In this document: positions 44,284 to 53,647 of the stretch, one piece after another
Numbering within the stretch: the first letter of the stretch is position 1
How the letters are laid out: each line of letters starts with the position of its first letter
Assembly (NCBI RefSeq): GCF_001742165.1
Contig: NZ_CP016443.1
Coordinates: 2,232,001 to 2,296,000 of the forward strand
DNA length: 64,000 bases
Origin: Burkholderia stabilis
Lineage (GTDB): Bacteria > Pseudomonadota > Gammaproteobacteria > Burkholderiales > Burkholderiaceae
Direction: 5' to 3'
The notes under the pieces: generated by a model
Databases searched by the model: none
Told to the model about the DNA's origin: nothing
What the model saw: the letters and a program-made list of their open reading frames with translations, nothing else
Program-made: the position numbers and the translations under genes

Positions 44284-45465
44284 ATGACCCTGGACGAAAT
44301 GCGCCAAGCCATTCGGGACGAACTGGAATCGCTGCGTGCAAGCGGCGCACGGCGCCAGGAATTGTCGCTGCATGCATGCAAGCGCCTGTTCTTCGATCTC
44401 GGCATCCGGCCGTCGGCCGCCAATGTTCGCGATCTCACCCAGACCGGCAGCGCCAGCGACATCCCGAAAGATATCGATCACTTCTGGGAACGCATCCGTT
44501 CAGCGTCCAAAGTCAGGCTCGACGGTGCGGCAATTCCGAAGGCGGTAGAGGAAAAGGCCGGCGCGTTGCTCGGCGCACTCTATGAAGAAGCGTTGAAAGC
44601 GGCCCGCGACAGTCTCGACGGTGACCGCGAACAGGTTCGCGCCGGCGTTGCCGACGCGGAACAACGGTTGCGTGACGCAACCGTTCGCCAGGAGACGCTC
44701 GAAGCCGCGCTCGCTCGCGGCGAAACCCGCAACGAGCAGTTGCAGGCGCGTGTGACCGAACTCGAGGTGCAGCTCGCGTCACAGACGACGCACGGTTCGG
44801 CAAGCGAAGCAACGTTGCTCACCACAGTTGCCCGACTGGAGAAGGAGCTGAGCGCGTCCGCCGGCCGTATCGACGCCGAACAGGCGCAGAACGCAACGCT
44901 GCGGGATCGCATCGATGCACTGCAAGCCGAGTTGCAGCAGCGCACCGAGTACTACGCGCAGCAAATCAAGGACGCGGTGGCCGAAGCGGAACGCCGCGTC
45001 AAGCCGATGCTGGTCGAGCTGGACTCGTTACGCAGCATGGCGTCGAATTACCAGAGCGGTTTGCGCGACGTCCAGCGCAAGGAATTCGATTTCCTGCAGC
45101 AACTGAGTTCGGCCAAGGCTCGCGCCGACCGGCTCGAAGAACAGTTGCGCAGCCAGAGCGACGAACTGGAGCGTGCAACGCGCGACGCGAATTCGCTGCG
45201 CGCGAGCCGCGGGATGAATCCGGAAATCGCCACGCTGATCCGGCGCCTGGCCGATGCGGGACAACTGGATGCGGACGCGTATTCCGCGATCGGCACCTCG
45301 CTGGATCATGAGATTCCGGTGCCGACTCAGTGCCCGCGTTGTGATGGCGAGCCGGAACTGTCACAGGGTGAAGAGGGTTTCGAAGTGGCGTGCCCCGAGT
45401 GTGAACACGCGTCGGGCGCATGGCCGTCCCGATTCGAAGCCATCGCGCGCTTTACGCAAACCTGA
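44284..45465 (+). CDS. KfrA-like DNA-binding coiled-coil protein with C-terminal zinc ribbon
   Basis: 393 residues from MTLDEMRQAIRDELESLR (another ATG lies at 44266). N-terminal KfrA-type DNA-binding domain (about 1-120; LHACKRLFFDLGIRPSAANVRDLTQTGSASDIPKDIDHFWERIRS), a long coiled coil (about 100-305), then a C4 zinc ribbon with Cys350, 353, 370 and 373 (CPRC...CPEC). KfrA proteins of plasmids are filament-forming accessory partition/architectural factors; the zinc ribbon is not a feature I know from them. Facing the origin, it may organise this region. Confidence 0.8.
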   Translation: MTLDEMRQAIRDELESLRASGARRQELSLHACKRLFFDLGIRPSAANVRDLTQTGSASDIPKDIDHFWERIRSASKVRLDGAAIPKAVEEKAGALLGALYEEALKAARDSLDGDREQVRAGVADAEQRLRDATVRQETLEAALARGETRNEQLQARVTELEVQLASQTTHGSASEATLLTTVARLEKELSASAGRIDAEQAQNATLRDRIDALQAELQQRTEYYAQQIKDAVAEAERRVKPMLVELDSLRSMASNYQSGLRDVQRKEFDFLQQLSSAKARADRLEEQLRSQSDELERATRDANSLRASRGMNPEIATLIRRLADAGQLDADAYSAIGTSLDHEIPVPTQCPRCDGEPELSQGEEGFEVACPECEHASGAWPSRFEAIARFTQT

Positions 45466-45488
45466 GCCGAAGATCGGCCGTACTGCAC

Positions 45489-45506
45489 AGGTGAGACGAT
45501 TCGGGA
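45489..45506 (-). repeat. Satellite iteron 1a
   Basis: AGGTGAGACGATTCGGGA on the plus strand, the reverse complement of the origin iteron with changes in the A-run. 24 bases after the kfrA-like stop; paired with the next copy 24 bases away. Confidence 0.75.
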
Positions 45507-45512
45507 AGCTTG

Positions 45513-45530
45513 AGGTGAGGTTTTTCGGGA
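45513..45530 (-). repeat. Satellite iteron 1b
   Basis: AGGTGAGGTTTTTCGGGA, full-strength inverted copy of the consensus. Followed by GCTGTG, as is the copy at 50331. Confidence 0.85.
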
Positions 45531-45601
45531 GCTGTGAAACGGTGAGGCTGCGCCACGCAAGGCTGCTCACGGATCGTCTCGCGTGAGCAGCCGTTTGCCG
45601 A

Positions 45602-46615
45602 TCAGTGAGTTTCGTCGCTATCGGTTGCGTCACCGTCGGCCAGGCCGTCGCGCCAGTTTTTCCACGCGCGATGCAGGCGGTTCGACGAGATCGGCCGCAT
45701 GAACCCCAGCCATTTGCCGACCCGTTCCGGCAGCACGTCGTGTTCGAACAGTTCGGCCGCGTAGGTATTGCGCAGCGTTTGCGGGCTCGCGCGCGCGGTG
45801 CGCGATGACGTCAGCCCGGCCGATTCGACGATTGCGTCGATCGCGCGCAGCATCGTCGCCTTGTGCATTGGCCGGCCTGCATGCGATGCCGGGAACACGA
45901 GTTCCCCCGGAATTTCCTGGCGCTTGCGCTCCGTGAGCCACGCTTCGAGCAGCGCGATCGCGAACGATGCCAGATGGGTTTCGCGTGCGAAATCCGGATG
46001 CGTCGACGGGATCTGCAGCGACGTTCCGCTCGTATTGATGCAACTAATCGTAAGCGCGCGAGCTTCACCGGTCTTGATGCCCGCGCCGAGGAAGGCCGCC
46101 ACGAGCGCGCGGTCGCGCCGCTCTTTCCAGTATGCAGAGCCCGACACGCCGATCGGCGAAAACAGATAGGCGAGCAATGTTGCGCGTTCGACCGGCGTCA
46201 GGAAACCGGTGGGTTCGTTGTCGCGCGCCTTGCGCCAGGTCGCTTCGCCATCCTGAGCAATGAAACGGGCCGGGTTGGTCGATGCGTACTCGGTGCGACG
46301 GATATGATCGAGCACACGTTCGATCAGCCGAAGATAGCGCATTCGCTGGGTTTTCCTGATCGGCAACTCTCCGACGAAATTCGCGATCGTTGCCGTATCG
46401 ACCGTCGCCAGATTTTTCTGATGCGTTCGCAGCCACGTGAGAAATGCGCCCCATTGTGCGCGATAGACGTCGGCCGACGAGCGGCGGTAGTCCTGCATGG
46501 CCAGCCATGCGTCGAACGCGGCTTCGGGCGAGACGACCCAGTCGGATGCGCCGCGATCGAACAGATCGTTTTCTTCAGGACGTGCCGGGGTGTCGGGAGG
46601 TGCGGGAAGGGACAT
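45602..46615 (-). CDS. Tyrosine-recombinase homologue lacking catalytic residues
   Basis: 337 residues from MSLPAPPDTP at 46615. Core-binding SAM-like domain (about 30-120) and a catalytic-type domain to the end. Aligning by eye with XerD, the first Arg (TGLRISE) is Lys181 (AGIKTGEA), the His of HxLR is Gln279 (SPQTLRNTY, Arg282 kept), the GH His is Phe305 (WLGFM), and the nucleophile Tyr position has Leu314 (SSNRLHRAW). The beta-hairpin Lys is also missing. It should bind DNA but not cut it. A longer frame to 47176 is not recombinase-like. Confidence 0.82.
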   Translation of the reverse strand: MSLPAPPDTPARPEENDLFDRGASDWVVSPEAAFDAWLAMQDYRRSSADVYRAQWGAFLTWLRTHQKNLATVDTATIANFVGELPIRKTQRMRYLRLIERVLDHIRRTEYASTNPARFIAQDGEATWRKARDNEPTGFLTPVERATLLAYLFSPIGVSGSAYWKERRDRALVAAFLGAGIKTGEARALTISCINTSGTSLQIPSTHPDFARETHLASFAIALLEAWLTERKRQEIPGELVFPASHAGRPMHKATMLRAIDAIVESAGLTSSRTARASPQTLRNTYAAELFEHDVLPERVGKWLGFMRPISSNRLHRAWKNWRDGLADGDATDSDETH

Positions 46616-46716
46616 GTCATTTATTCCGTTAGTTGCGTATATGGTAGCCCTTTCCGCAACGTCTCGGGCAGCAAGAGGCTGGACGGGCCGCCATGCACGG
46701 CAGCCCGGGTTGGGAG

Positions 46717-47094
46717 TCAGTCGCCCCACGCCTTGGACGGACGGTGAGCGCGCTCGCGGGGCGCCGTGGCATGCGACGTGGCCGCCGCTTCGTATGCGAG
46801 AACCGCGAACGAAAAGACGGCGGGCAGCGCATTGGAGCGCCCGAAGTCGATCGGATCGTCCGTTTCGGGAAACGTCATGTCCGACGGCCGTTCGAACAAT
46901 TGACGCATGCCGGCCTCGTGCCGGCTGGCAAAGCCGAGATCGGCGAGCGCCTCGGCTTCGATCGCGTGCAGCAGGCGCCACGTCAGCGGGACGCGCTGAC
47001 GGATGTAGCGCCCGGCAATATGACGAACGATCAACTCGAGGTCGTGCGCGGCAGCCTTGAAGCTGAGCGCGGCCAAATCCTGTTCTTCTGTCAT
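46717..47094 (-). CDS. Small hypothetical protein under a LexA-type box
   Basis: 125 residues from MTEEQDLAALSFKAAAHDLELIVRHIAGRYIRQRVPLTWRLLHAIEAEALADLGFASRHEAGMRQLFERPSDMTFPETDD. Helical, soluble, no known motif. The start at 47094 is chosen because a near-perfect SOS box lies 72 bases upstream, which a longer frame would run into. The degenerate recombinase begins 101 bases downstream on the same strand, so both may be SOS-induced together. Not recognised. Confidence 0.7.
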   Translation of the reverse strand: MTEEQDLAALSFKAAAHDLELIVRHIAGRYIRQRVPLTWRLLHAIEAEALADLGFASRHEAGMRQLFERPSDMTFPETDDPIDFGRSNALPAVFSFAVLAYEAAATSHATAPRERAHRPSKAWGD

Positions 47095-47166
47095 CGCAGG
47101 CTCCTGTCGACCGGGGCGGGCGCCTCGGTGCGCCGGCTCCGGCCCATGCATGGCGGAATGTCCGTA

Positions 47167-47186
47167 TACTGTACAAACATACAGTA
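47167..47186. promoter_or_regulatory. LexA (SOS) box
   Basis: TACTGTACAAACATACAGTA: CTGT-N8-ACAG flanked by TA on both sides, close to the E. coli-type consensus TACTGTATATATATACAGTA used in beta- and gammaproteobacteria. Only gene positioned for control is the one starting at 47094, reading left. Confidence 0.8.
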
Positions 47187-47224
47187 TTTTCCGCAACTGG
47201 CCCTTTGGCCAGCTATACGCGCCG

Positions 47225-47836
47225 TCAGCGGTGTATCACGATCAGCAGTGCCCGCGCTTCGGCCTTGCCGGGATTGCGGATGGCGTGCGGCTCGTCGGCC
47301 GGGTAGCGCGCGGTGTCGCCGGCTTTCAGGCGCCGGCTGGCCGCGGCGGCTTCGATCTCCATCGCGCCCTGCAGCACGGTGAGATGTTCGCGCGTGCCGG
47401 GTTCGTGCGCGTTCGATACGAGTGCGCCGCCGCCCGGCAGCGTCAGTTCGTACCACTCGAACTTGCCGGCGAGGTCGATCGGGCCCCACACGCGCAACTG
47501 GTATCGGCCGTCGTGGCCGGCAAGTGTCGGAATGTCGTGCGGGCCGTCTACGCGGATCGTCTCGGGCGCTTTCGGCTGCGAGAACAGTTCGTCGAGCGTG
47601 ATGCCGAGCGCGTTCGTCAGCCGCCAGGCGACGGCGATCGTCGGATTGGCCTTGTCGCGTTCGATCTCGGAGAGCATCGATTTCGATACGCCGGCCGCGC
47701 GCGACAGGTCGTCGAGGGTCAGCTTGCGCTCGTTGCGCAGCCGCTGGATCTGCTCGCCGACACGCGGCGGCGTGGCGGCCGGCGGCTGCGGTGCGGCGCT
47801 TGCGGGCGTGCGCCGCGATCCGGAGGAACTTGCCAT
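47225..47836 (-). CDS. XRE-cupin transcriptional regulator of threonine catabolism
   Basis: 203 residues. HTH_3 near 25-85 (VGEQIQRLRNERKLTLDDLSRAAGVSKSMLSEIERDKANPTIAVAWRLTNALGITLDELF) and a C-terminal cupin (LVSNAHEPGTREHLTVLQGAMEIEA...GDTARYPADEPHAIRNPG). Divergent from kbl-tdh, which it probably controls in answer to an amino-acid ligand. A perfect 12-base inverted repeat (47863-47892) lies just upstream of its ATG. Confidence 0.87.
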   Translation of the reverse strand: MASSSGSRRTPASAAPQPPAATPPRVGEQIQRLRNERKLTLDDLSRAAGVSKSMLSEIERDKANPTIAVAWRLTNALGITLDELFSQPKAPETIRVDGPHDIPTLAGHDGRYQLRVWGPIDLAGKFEWYELTLPGGGALVSNAHEPGTREHLTVLQGAMEIEAAAASRRLKAGDTARYPADEPHAIRNPGKAEARALLIVIHR

Positions 47837-47862
47837 TTGGATTCCGTTCGCTTAGAGTTGTT

Positions 47863-47892
47863 CGATATTTCGAATTCTGGTTCGAAATATCG
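47863..47892. promoter_or_regulatory. Operator-like inverted repeat in the XRE/kbl gap
   Basis: CGATATTTCGAA, six-base spacer TTCTGG, TTCGAAATATCG: a perfect 12-base inverted repeat. It lies 27 to 56 bases before the regulator gene and 106 bases before kbl, where a divergent promoter is expected. Confidence 0.75.
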
Positions 47893-47997
47893 GATAAATG
47901 CGGTCAACCGAACGACCGACTATAACAGTAGCAGGCCGTTGCGCCGCCGCCACGAGTGGCGCGCCGCGGAATGCGAATCCCTGTCAGGAGCTTTGCG

Positions 47998-49197
<1,200 letters not shown>

Positions 49198-49210
49198 CGG
49201 AGGCGCGATC

Positions 49211-50239
49211 ATGAAAGCACTGGCAAAGCTCGAACGCGGCCCCGGCCTCACGCTCACGCGCGTGAAGCGTCCCGAAGTCGGACACAACGACGTGCTGATC
49301 AAGATCCGCCGCACGGCGATCTGCGGCACCGACATCCATATCTGGAAGTGGGACGACTGGGCGCAAAAGACGATTCCCGTGCCGATGCACGTCGGTCACG
49401 AGTACGTCGGCGAGATCGTCGAGATGGGGCAGGAAGTGCGCGGCTTCGCGATCGGCGATCGCGTGTCCGGCGAAGGCCACATCACGTGCGGTTTCTGCCG
49501 CAACTGTCGCGCGGGGCGCCGGCACCTGTGCCGCAACACCGTCGGTGTCGGCGTGAACCGTGAAGGCGCGTTCGCCGAGTATCTGGCGATTCCGGCGTTC
49601 AATGCGTTCAAGATTCCGCCCGAGATTTCCGACGATCTCGCGTCGATCTTCGATCCGTTCGGCAACGCGACGCACACGGCGCTGTCGTTCAACCTCGTCG
49701 GCGAAGACGTGCTGATCACCGGCGCAGGCCCGATCGGCATCATGGCCGTCGCGATCGCGAAGCATGTCGGCGCGCGCAACGTCGTCATCACCGACATCAA
49801 CGACTACCGGCTGGAGCTCGCGCGCAAGATGGGCGCGACGCGCGCGGTCAACGTTGCACGCGAGTCGCTGCGCGACGTGATGGCCGACCTGCACATGACC
49901 GAAGGCTTCGACGTCGGTCTCGAAATGTCGGGCGTGCCGAGCGCGTTCACGAGCATGCTCGAGGCGATGAACCACGGCGGCAAGGTCGCGTTGCTCGGCA
50001 TTCCGCCCGCGCAGACGGCGATCGACTGGAACCAGGTGATCTTCAAGGGGCTCGAGATCAAGGGCATCTACGGTCGCGAGATGTTCGAGACCTGGTACAA
50101 GATGGTCGCGATGCTGCAGAGCGGGCTCGACCTGTCGCCGATCATCACGCATCGCTTTGCCGCCGACGATTACGAAAAAGGCTTCGCCGCGATGCTGTCC
50201 GGCGAAAGCGGCAAGGTGATTCTCGACTGGACGGCCTGA
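49211..50239 (+). CDS. tdh: L-threonine 3-dehydrogenase
   Basis: 342 residues, zinc medium-chain dehydrogenase. Catalytic zinc Cys in [18 protein letters not shown] and [10 protein letters not shown], structural zinc Cys in [22 protein letters not shown]-binding [29 protein letters not shown]. Oxidises threonine to 2-amino-3-ketobutyrate. Forms an operon with kbl. Confidence 0.96.
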   Translation: MKALAKLERGPGLTLTRVKRPEVGHNDVLIKIRRTAICGTDIHIWKWDDWAQKTIPVPMHVGHEYVGEIVEMGQEVRGFAIGDRVSGEGHITCGFCRNCRAGRRHLCRNTVGVGVNREGAFAEYLAIPAFNAFKIPPEISDDLASIFDPFGNATHTALSFNLVGEDVLITGAGPIGIMAVAIAKHVGARNVVITDINDYRLELARKMGATRAVNVARESLRDVMADLHMTEGFDVGLEMSGVPSAFTSMLEAMNHGGKVALLGIPPAQTAIDWNQVIFKGLEIKGIYGREMFETWYKMVAMLQSGLDLSPIITHRFAADDYEKGFAAMLSGESGKVILDWTA

Positions 50240-50637
50240 GTGCCGAAGGGGCCGCGCGGCGCGATCGCCGCCTGCCCCGCTTTCGATTGCCGGTGCGCGT
50301 TCGAAACCGTCACGCGCGAAACCGGGCTTAAGGTGAGATTATTCGGGAGCTGTGTTCTTGCGCTTCGAATAGCGACTCGATCGCACATGGGTGATCGGCA
50401 ATCGCACGGTTGAGTTCACCTGTCGCGACCTTCCTGCCAACTCTGCCCGGCTTCTCCCGTCACACCATCCGGCGTTTGTCGTTTCGCGCCCCACGTTTCC
50501 CCGTTTCGTTTGATGCGAACGTCCGCCGCGCATCCCGTGTGTTGCCGCGTCGAACCAGCGCATCAACCGTGAACCCGCGCGCCTCGTCGCGGCTCACTCA
50601 TGCGTGAGCCGATCGGCATCGATCGGTGCGCATCCTG
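50240..50637. other. Intergenic region with a satellite iteron
   Basis: 398 bases between tdh and the 50638 gene. Holds one inverted iteron at 50331-50348 and a hairpin GGCTCAC/GTGAGCC at 50591-50610 that could weakly end transcription. No gene seen. Confidence 0.6.
50331..50348 (-). repeat. Satellite iteron 2
   Basis: AGGTGAGATTATTCGGGA on the plus strand, followed by GCTGTG exactly as in satellite 1b. 92 bases after the tdh stop. Confidence 0.8.
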
Positions 50638-51054
50638 CTACTTGATCCGTTCACCATTCAACCATCGCGGTTCGAGCTGGAGACTCAGCACCACGAGCCA
50701 GCGCTTCGGGCACTGCGGCGCGATGTCGATCGGATCACCATGCGCGCCGGGAATCGTGACGAACCCGTGTTGCGCCGCATACCGGCAAGCGCGCAACGCA
50801 TCCGCCTGCAGCCAGAAGCTGACGAGCGCGCAGGTCACGAAGCGGAACAGCAGCAGCGTCGCGGCTTCCGGCGCGAAACCGGCCGCGATCAGCAGGCCAT
50901 CGAACGCGAACGTCAGCAGATGCGCAACCGCGATCGTGACGATCGTCAGCTTCACCACGCCGCGCAGCCGCAGCGCCGTCCGCAAGCGTGCGTGCCGGCC
51001 GGCCAGCTGCGCGCGATCGTCGCCGCCATCGCGCTTAGGCGCATCGTGTTTCAT
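50638..51054 (-). CDS. Small membrane protein of unknown function
   Basis: 138 residues. Charged N-terminus (MKHDAPKRDGGDDRAQLAGRHARLRTALRL), then two hydrophobic segments (VVKLTIVTIAVAHLLTFAFDGLLIAAGF and AATLLLFRFVTCALVSFWL), and a soluble tail. Not recognised. Its ATG overlaps the stop of the GNAT gene by four bases (ATGA), so they are co-translated. Confidence 0.75.
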   Translation of the reverse strand: MKHDAPKRDGGDDRAQLAGRHARLRTALRLRGVVKLTIVTIAVAHLLTFAFDGLLIAAGFAPEAATLLLFRFVTCALVSFWLQADALRACRYAAQHGFVTIPGAHGDPIDIAPQCPKRWLVVLSLQLEPRWLNGERIK

Positions 51055-51689
51055 GATGCCGCACCGGCTTGCCGTGCGACGTCGATCTGCGTTGCATCGT
51101 GTGCGTGCATGCGATCGCCCGCAAGGCCGACGGATTTGCACAGGATCGCGCTGTCGTAGTTGTGTCCCGGAAAGCGCATCACGTCGACCGGCTGAAAGCC
51201 CTCGCGCCGATAGAACTCGATCAGCCGGACAGCCGCGTGCGGCGCATCGAGCGCAAGGTGCGTTGCACCGCGCGCGGCGGCTCGCCGCTGCGCGAACGCG
51301 AGCAGCGCGCGTCCGATGCCGCGATCCTGCCAGACGGGATCGACGGCCAGCTGGCCGAGCGTCGCGACGCGCCGGCTGCGATACGTATCGCAGCGGGAAT
51401 CGGGATCGTGCGAATGCATCGTCATCGTCGCGACCAGATGCGCGTTGCCGAGCGCGACGAAGCACTCGCTGGTGAGCACGCGTTCGCGCGTCGCGGAGGC
51501 CGGCTGATCGACGCACGGACAGTTGAAGCCCAACGCGCCGAGATGCGCGAAGGCGCGATGCAGCAGCGCGGTCAGCGAGTCGTACGAATCGCTGCGCGGG
51601 TCGAAGCGCCGCACGACGACGCGGCCGTCGAGCCGTTTGGCATAAGCCGCATAGGCGCGCGCAGGGCGCGCGGATTCCGGTCGCTGCAT
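51051..51689 (-). CDS. GNAT-family N-acetyltransferase
   Basis: 212 residues from MQRPESARPARAYAAYAKRLDGRVVVRRFDPRSDSYDSLTALLHRAFAHLGALGFN. GNAT core with acetyl-CoA loop LAVDPVWQDRGIGRALLAFAQRRAAARGATHLALDAPHAAVRLIEFYRREGFQPV. The Cys-containing phrase FNCPCVDQP is typical of a subgroup also found in other proteobacteria. Substrate unknown. Confidence 0.87.
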   Translation of the reverse strand: MQRPESARPARAYAAYAKRLDGRVVVRRFDPRSDSYDSLTALLHRAFAHLGALGFNCPCVDQPASATRERVLTSECFVALGNAHLVATMTMHSHDPDSRCDTYRSRRVATLGQLAVDPVWQDRGIGRALLAFAQRRAAARGATHLALDAPHAAVRLIEFYRREGFQPVDVMRFPGHNYDSAILCKSVGLAGDRMHAHDATQIDVARQAGAAS

Positions 51690-51845
51690 GATGTCCTTTC
51701 GCCCAGACAGGGTGACCGAAGTGTAGTGAGCGTCGCGTCTCCGCTTCAAGAAAAAATGTCGTAAACGTGGCGGGCGTCGTCGCGCGGCCTGACCGCGATT
51801 CAGCCCTCTCGTCGGCATGGATTTTCCGCATGCGCTTGACGAGGG

Positions 51846-51859
51846 AGAACGATCGTTCT
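51846..51859. promoter_or_regulatory. TetR operator candidate
   Basis: AGAACGATCGTTCT, a perfect 14-base palindrome 12 bases before the TetR ATG. A TTGAC at 51837 just left of it resembles a -35 element, so binding would block the tetR promoter. Confidence 0.65.
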
Positions 51860-51870
51860 ACCGTAAACAC

Positions 51871-52485
51871 ATGAACACACCACTCGACTCCTCCGGCGAA
51901 CCGGGCGTTCGCGACCGGCTGCTCGACGCGGCCGAAGCGCTGATCTATTCAGGCGGCATCCACGCAACGGGCGTCGATGCGATCGTGAAGCGATCCGGCG
52001 CGGCGCGAAAGAGCTTTTATTCGCATTTCGAATCGAAAGAGGCGCTGGTCGTCGCCGCGCTCGAACGCCGCGACGAGCGCTGGATGCGCTGGTTCGTCGA
52101 TGCAACCCAGGCACGCGGCAAGGCGCCGCGCGCGCAGTTGCTCGGCATGTTCGATGTGCTGCGCGACTGGTTCGGGCAGCCCGATTTTCATGGCTGCGCG
52201 TTCCTGAACGCATCGGGCGAGATCGACGATGCCGACGATCCCGTGCGCGTTGTCGCGCGGGTGCACAAGGCGCGCCTGCTGGCATTCGTGCGCGAGCGGT
52301 TCGACGCGTATGCCGACGAAACAGGCATCGAGCGCCGCGGGCTTGCACGCATCGCACGTCAGTGGCTCGTGCTGATCGACGGCGCCATCGGCGTGGCGCT
52401 CGTCAGCGGCGATGCAAATGCCGCGCGCGATGCGCGCGCGATGGCCGAACTGCTGCTCGACGCCGTTTCGCGGCAGTCGATGTAG
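51871..52485 (+). CDS. TetR-family regulator
   Basis: 204 residues. TetR_N HTH about 15-60 ([52 protein letters not shown]), C-terminal domain with [10 protein letters not shown], seen in the LmrA/YxaF-like subgroup. An earlier in-frame ATG at 51817 would place the palindrome inside the coding part, so 51871 is preferred. 55 bases upstream of a DUF1348 gene that it probably controls. Confidence 0.88.
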   Translation: MNTPLDSSGEPGVRDRLLDAAEALIYSGGIHATGVDAIVKRSGAARKSFYSHFESKEALVVAALERRDERWMRWFVDATQARGKAPRAQLLGMFDVLRDWFGQPDFHGCAFLNASGEIDDADDPVRVVARVHKARLLAFVRERFDAYADETGIERRGLARIARQWLVLIDGAIGVALVSGDANAARDARAMAELLLDAVSRQSM

Positions 52486-52540
52486 CGCTTCCGAACCGGC
52501 CGCGGTCGTCCGTGGCCAGAACCCTGAACAGGAGCAACCC

Positions 52541-53020
52541 ATGTCCGCTTCCCCCGAAGTCCGTCCGCCCGTTCCGCCCTTCACGCTCGAAACGGCCCGC
52601 CAGAAGGTGCGCGCCGCCGAGGACGCGTGGAATACCCGCGATCCGCAGCGCGTGTCGCTCGCCTACACGCCGCAAAGCCGATGGCGCAATCGCGCGGAAT
52701 TCGTGACCGGCCGCGACGAGATCGTCGGGCTGCTGCAGCGGAAATGGACGCGCGAGCTCGACTACCGGCTGATCAAGGAGCTGTGGGCGTTCGGCGGCAA
52801 TCGCATCGCGGTGCGCTTTGCATACGAATGGCATGACGACGCCGGCAACTGGTTCCGCTCATACGGCAACGAAAACTGGGAGTTCGACGAAAACGGCCTG
52901 ATGGCGCATCGTCACGCGAGCATCAACGACCTGCCGATTCGCGAGGAAGATCGTCTCTATCGCTGGCCGCTCGGCCGCCGTCCGGACGATCATCCGGGGC
53001 TGTCCGATCTCGGGCTGTGA
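52541..53020 (+). CDS. DUF1348 / SnoaL-like (NTF2 fold) protein
   Basis: 159 residues: [122 protein letters not shown] is the DUF1348 pattern, an NTF2-like fold with no firmly known reaction. AGGAGC ribosome site before the ATG. Often next to TetR genes. Confidence 0.88.
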   Translation: MSASPEVRPPVPPFTLETARQKVRAAEDAWNTRDPQRVSLAYTPQSRWRNRAEFVTGRDEIVGLLQRKWTRELDYRLIKELWAFGGNRIAVRFAYEWHDDAGNWFRSYGNENWEFDENGLMAHRHASINDLPIREEDRLYRWPLGRRPDDHPGLSDLGL

Positions 53021-53069
53021 TGAACGTGCGCCGGTTCGGCGGAGCGGCGAACGCGTCGATTGTGGTCGA

Positions 53070-53087
53070 CGGTGAGGAAATTCGGGA
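53070..53087 (-). repeat. Satellite iteron 3a
   Basis: CGGTGAGGAAATTCGGGA, inverted copy with changes in the first base and A-run; 50 bases after the DUF1348 stop. Its partner starts 31 bases further. Confidence 0.7.
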
Positions 53088-53100
53088 GGTGGTGCGCGAA

Positions 53101-53118
53101 AGGTGAGGTTTTTCGGGA
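53101..53118 (-). repeat. Satellite iteron 3b
   Basis: AGGTGAGGTTTTTCGGGA, identical to satellite 1b at 45513 and to the reverse complement of the origin consensus. Confidence 0.85.
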
Positions 53119-53647
53119 CCACGTGAAATGTCGCGTCGGACTGTGTACGTCGAGCTGATCGACACTGCTTTGCACGTGGTCCGCCGCGCATGTCTCATAC
53201 GCTGAAGCGCATGCGTGCAGCCGGTAACGGTGCTGCGTGATGCGCGTGTCGACGCGCAACGGTGTGCTTCAGCACGTGTTGCAGCTCACGGATCACGCCG
53301 GGTTCGAAAGTGCGCGGGCGATCGGTGTGTCTGCGCGTGATGTGCAACTCACCGATCGGATCGGATTCAACGAGAGACACCGGTTACGGCTTCGAGGCAA
53401 GCAGTGCGCATCACCGTATCTTGTTTCTCACCGTTCGACGTTCCGCATGTGCGCGCCGGAAGCGGTACCGGTGCGTGCGCGCATGTCGTGCAGCTCACCG
53501 AAGAACCTGATGCACACATGGCCTGCCAACGGTTTGCTGCATCAGCGACAGACGACCTCGCGCTGCATCCTTGCGTTGCCGCGCACCACGTTCTGTTGAT
53601 CCGTGAAGCATCCGACCCGGCACGATCACTCGCGCCGGGCCTGATCG

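Larger units (their letters stand above)
53021..53647. other. Intergenic region with two satellite iterons and a degenerate 14-base repeat
   Basis: 627 bases. Two inverted iterons at 53070 and 53101. Further right, TGCARCTCACSGAW occurs three times in the plus direction (53280, 53343, 53489), and CGATCGGTG/CACCGATCG form a loose inverted repeat (53319-53358). No gene supported; base usage is less GC-biased than in flanking genes. Confidence 0.6.

Noticed and set aside
46616..47176. N-terminal extension of the recombinase homologue
   Set aside because: The extension overlaps the SOS-box gene in another frame and is Arg/Ala-rich; the recombinase fold begins after ATG 46615.
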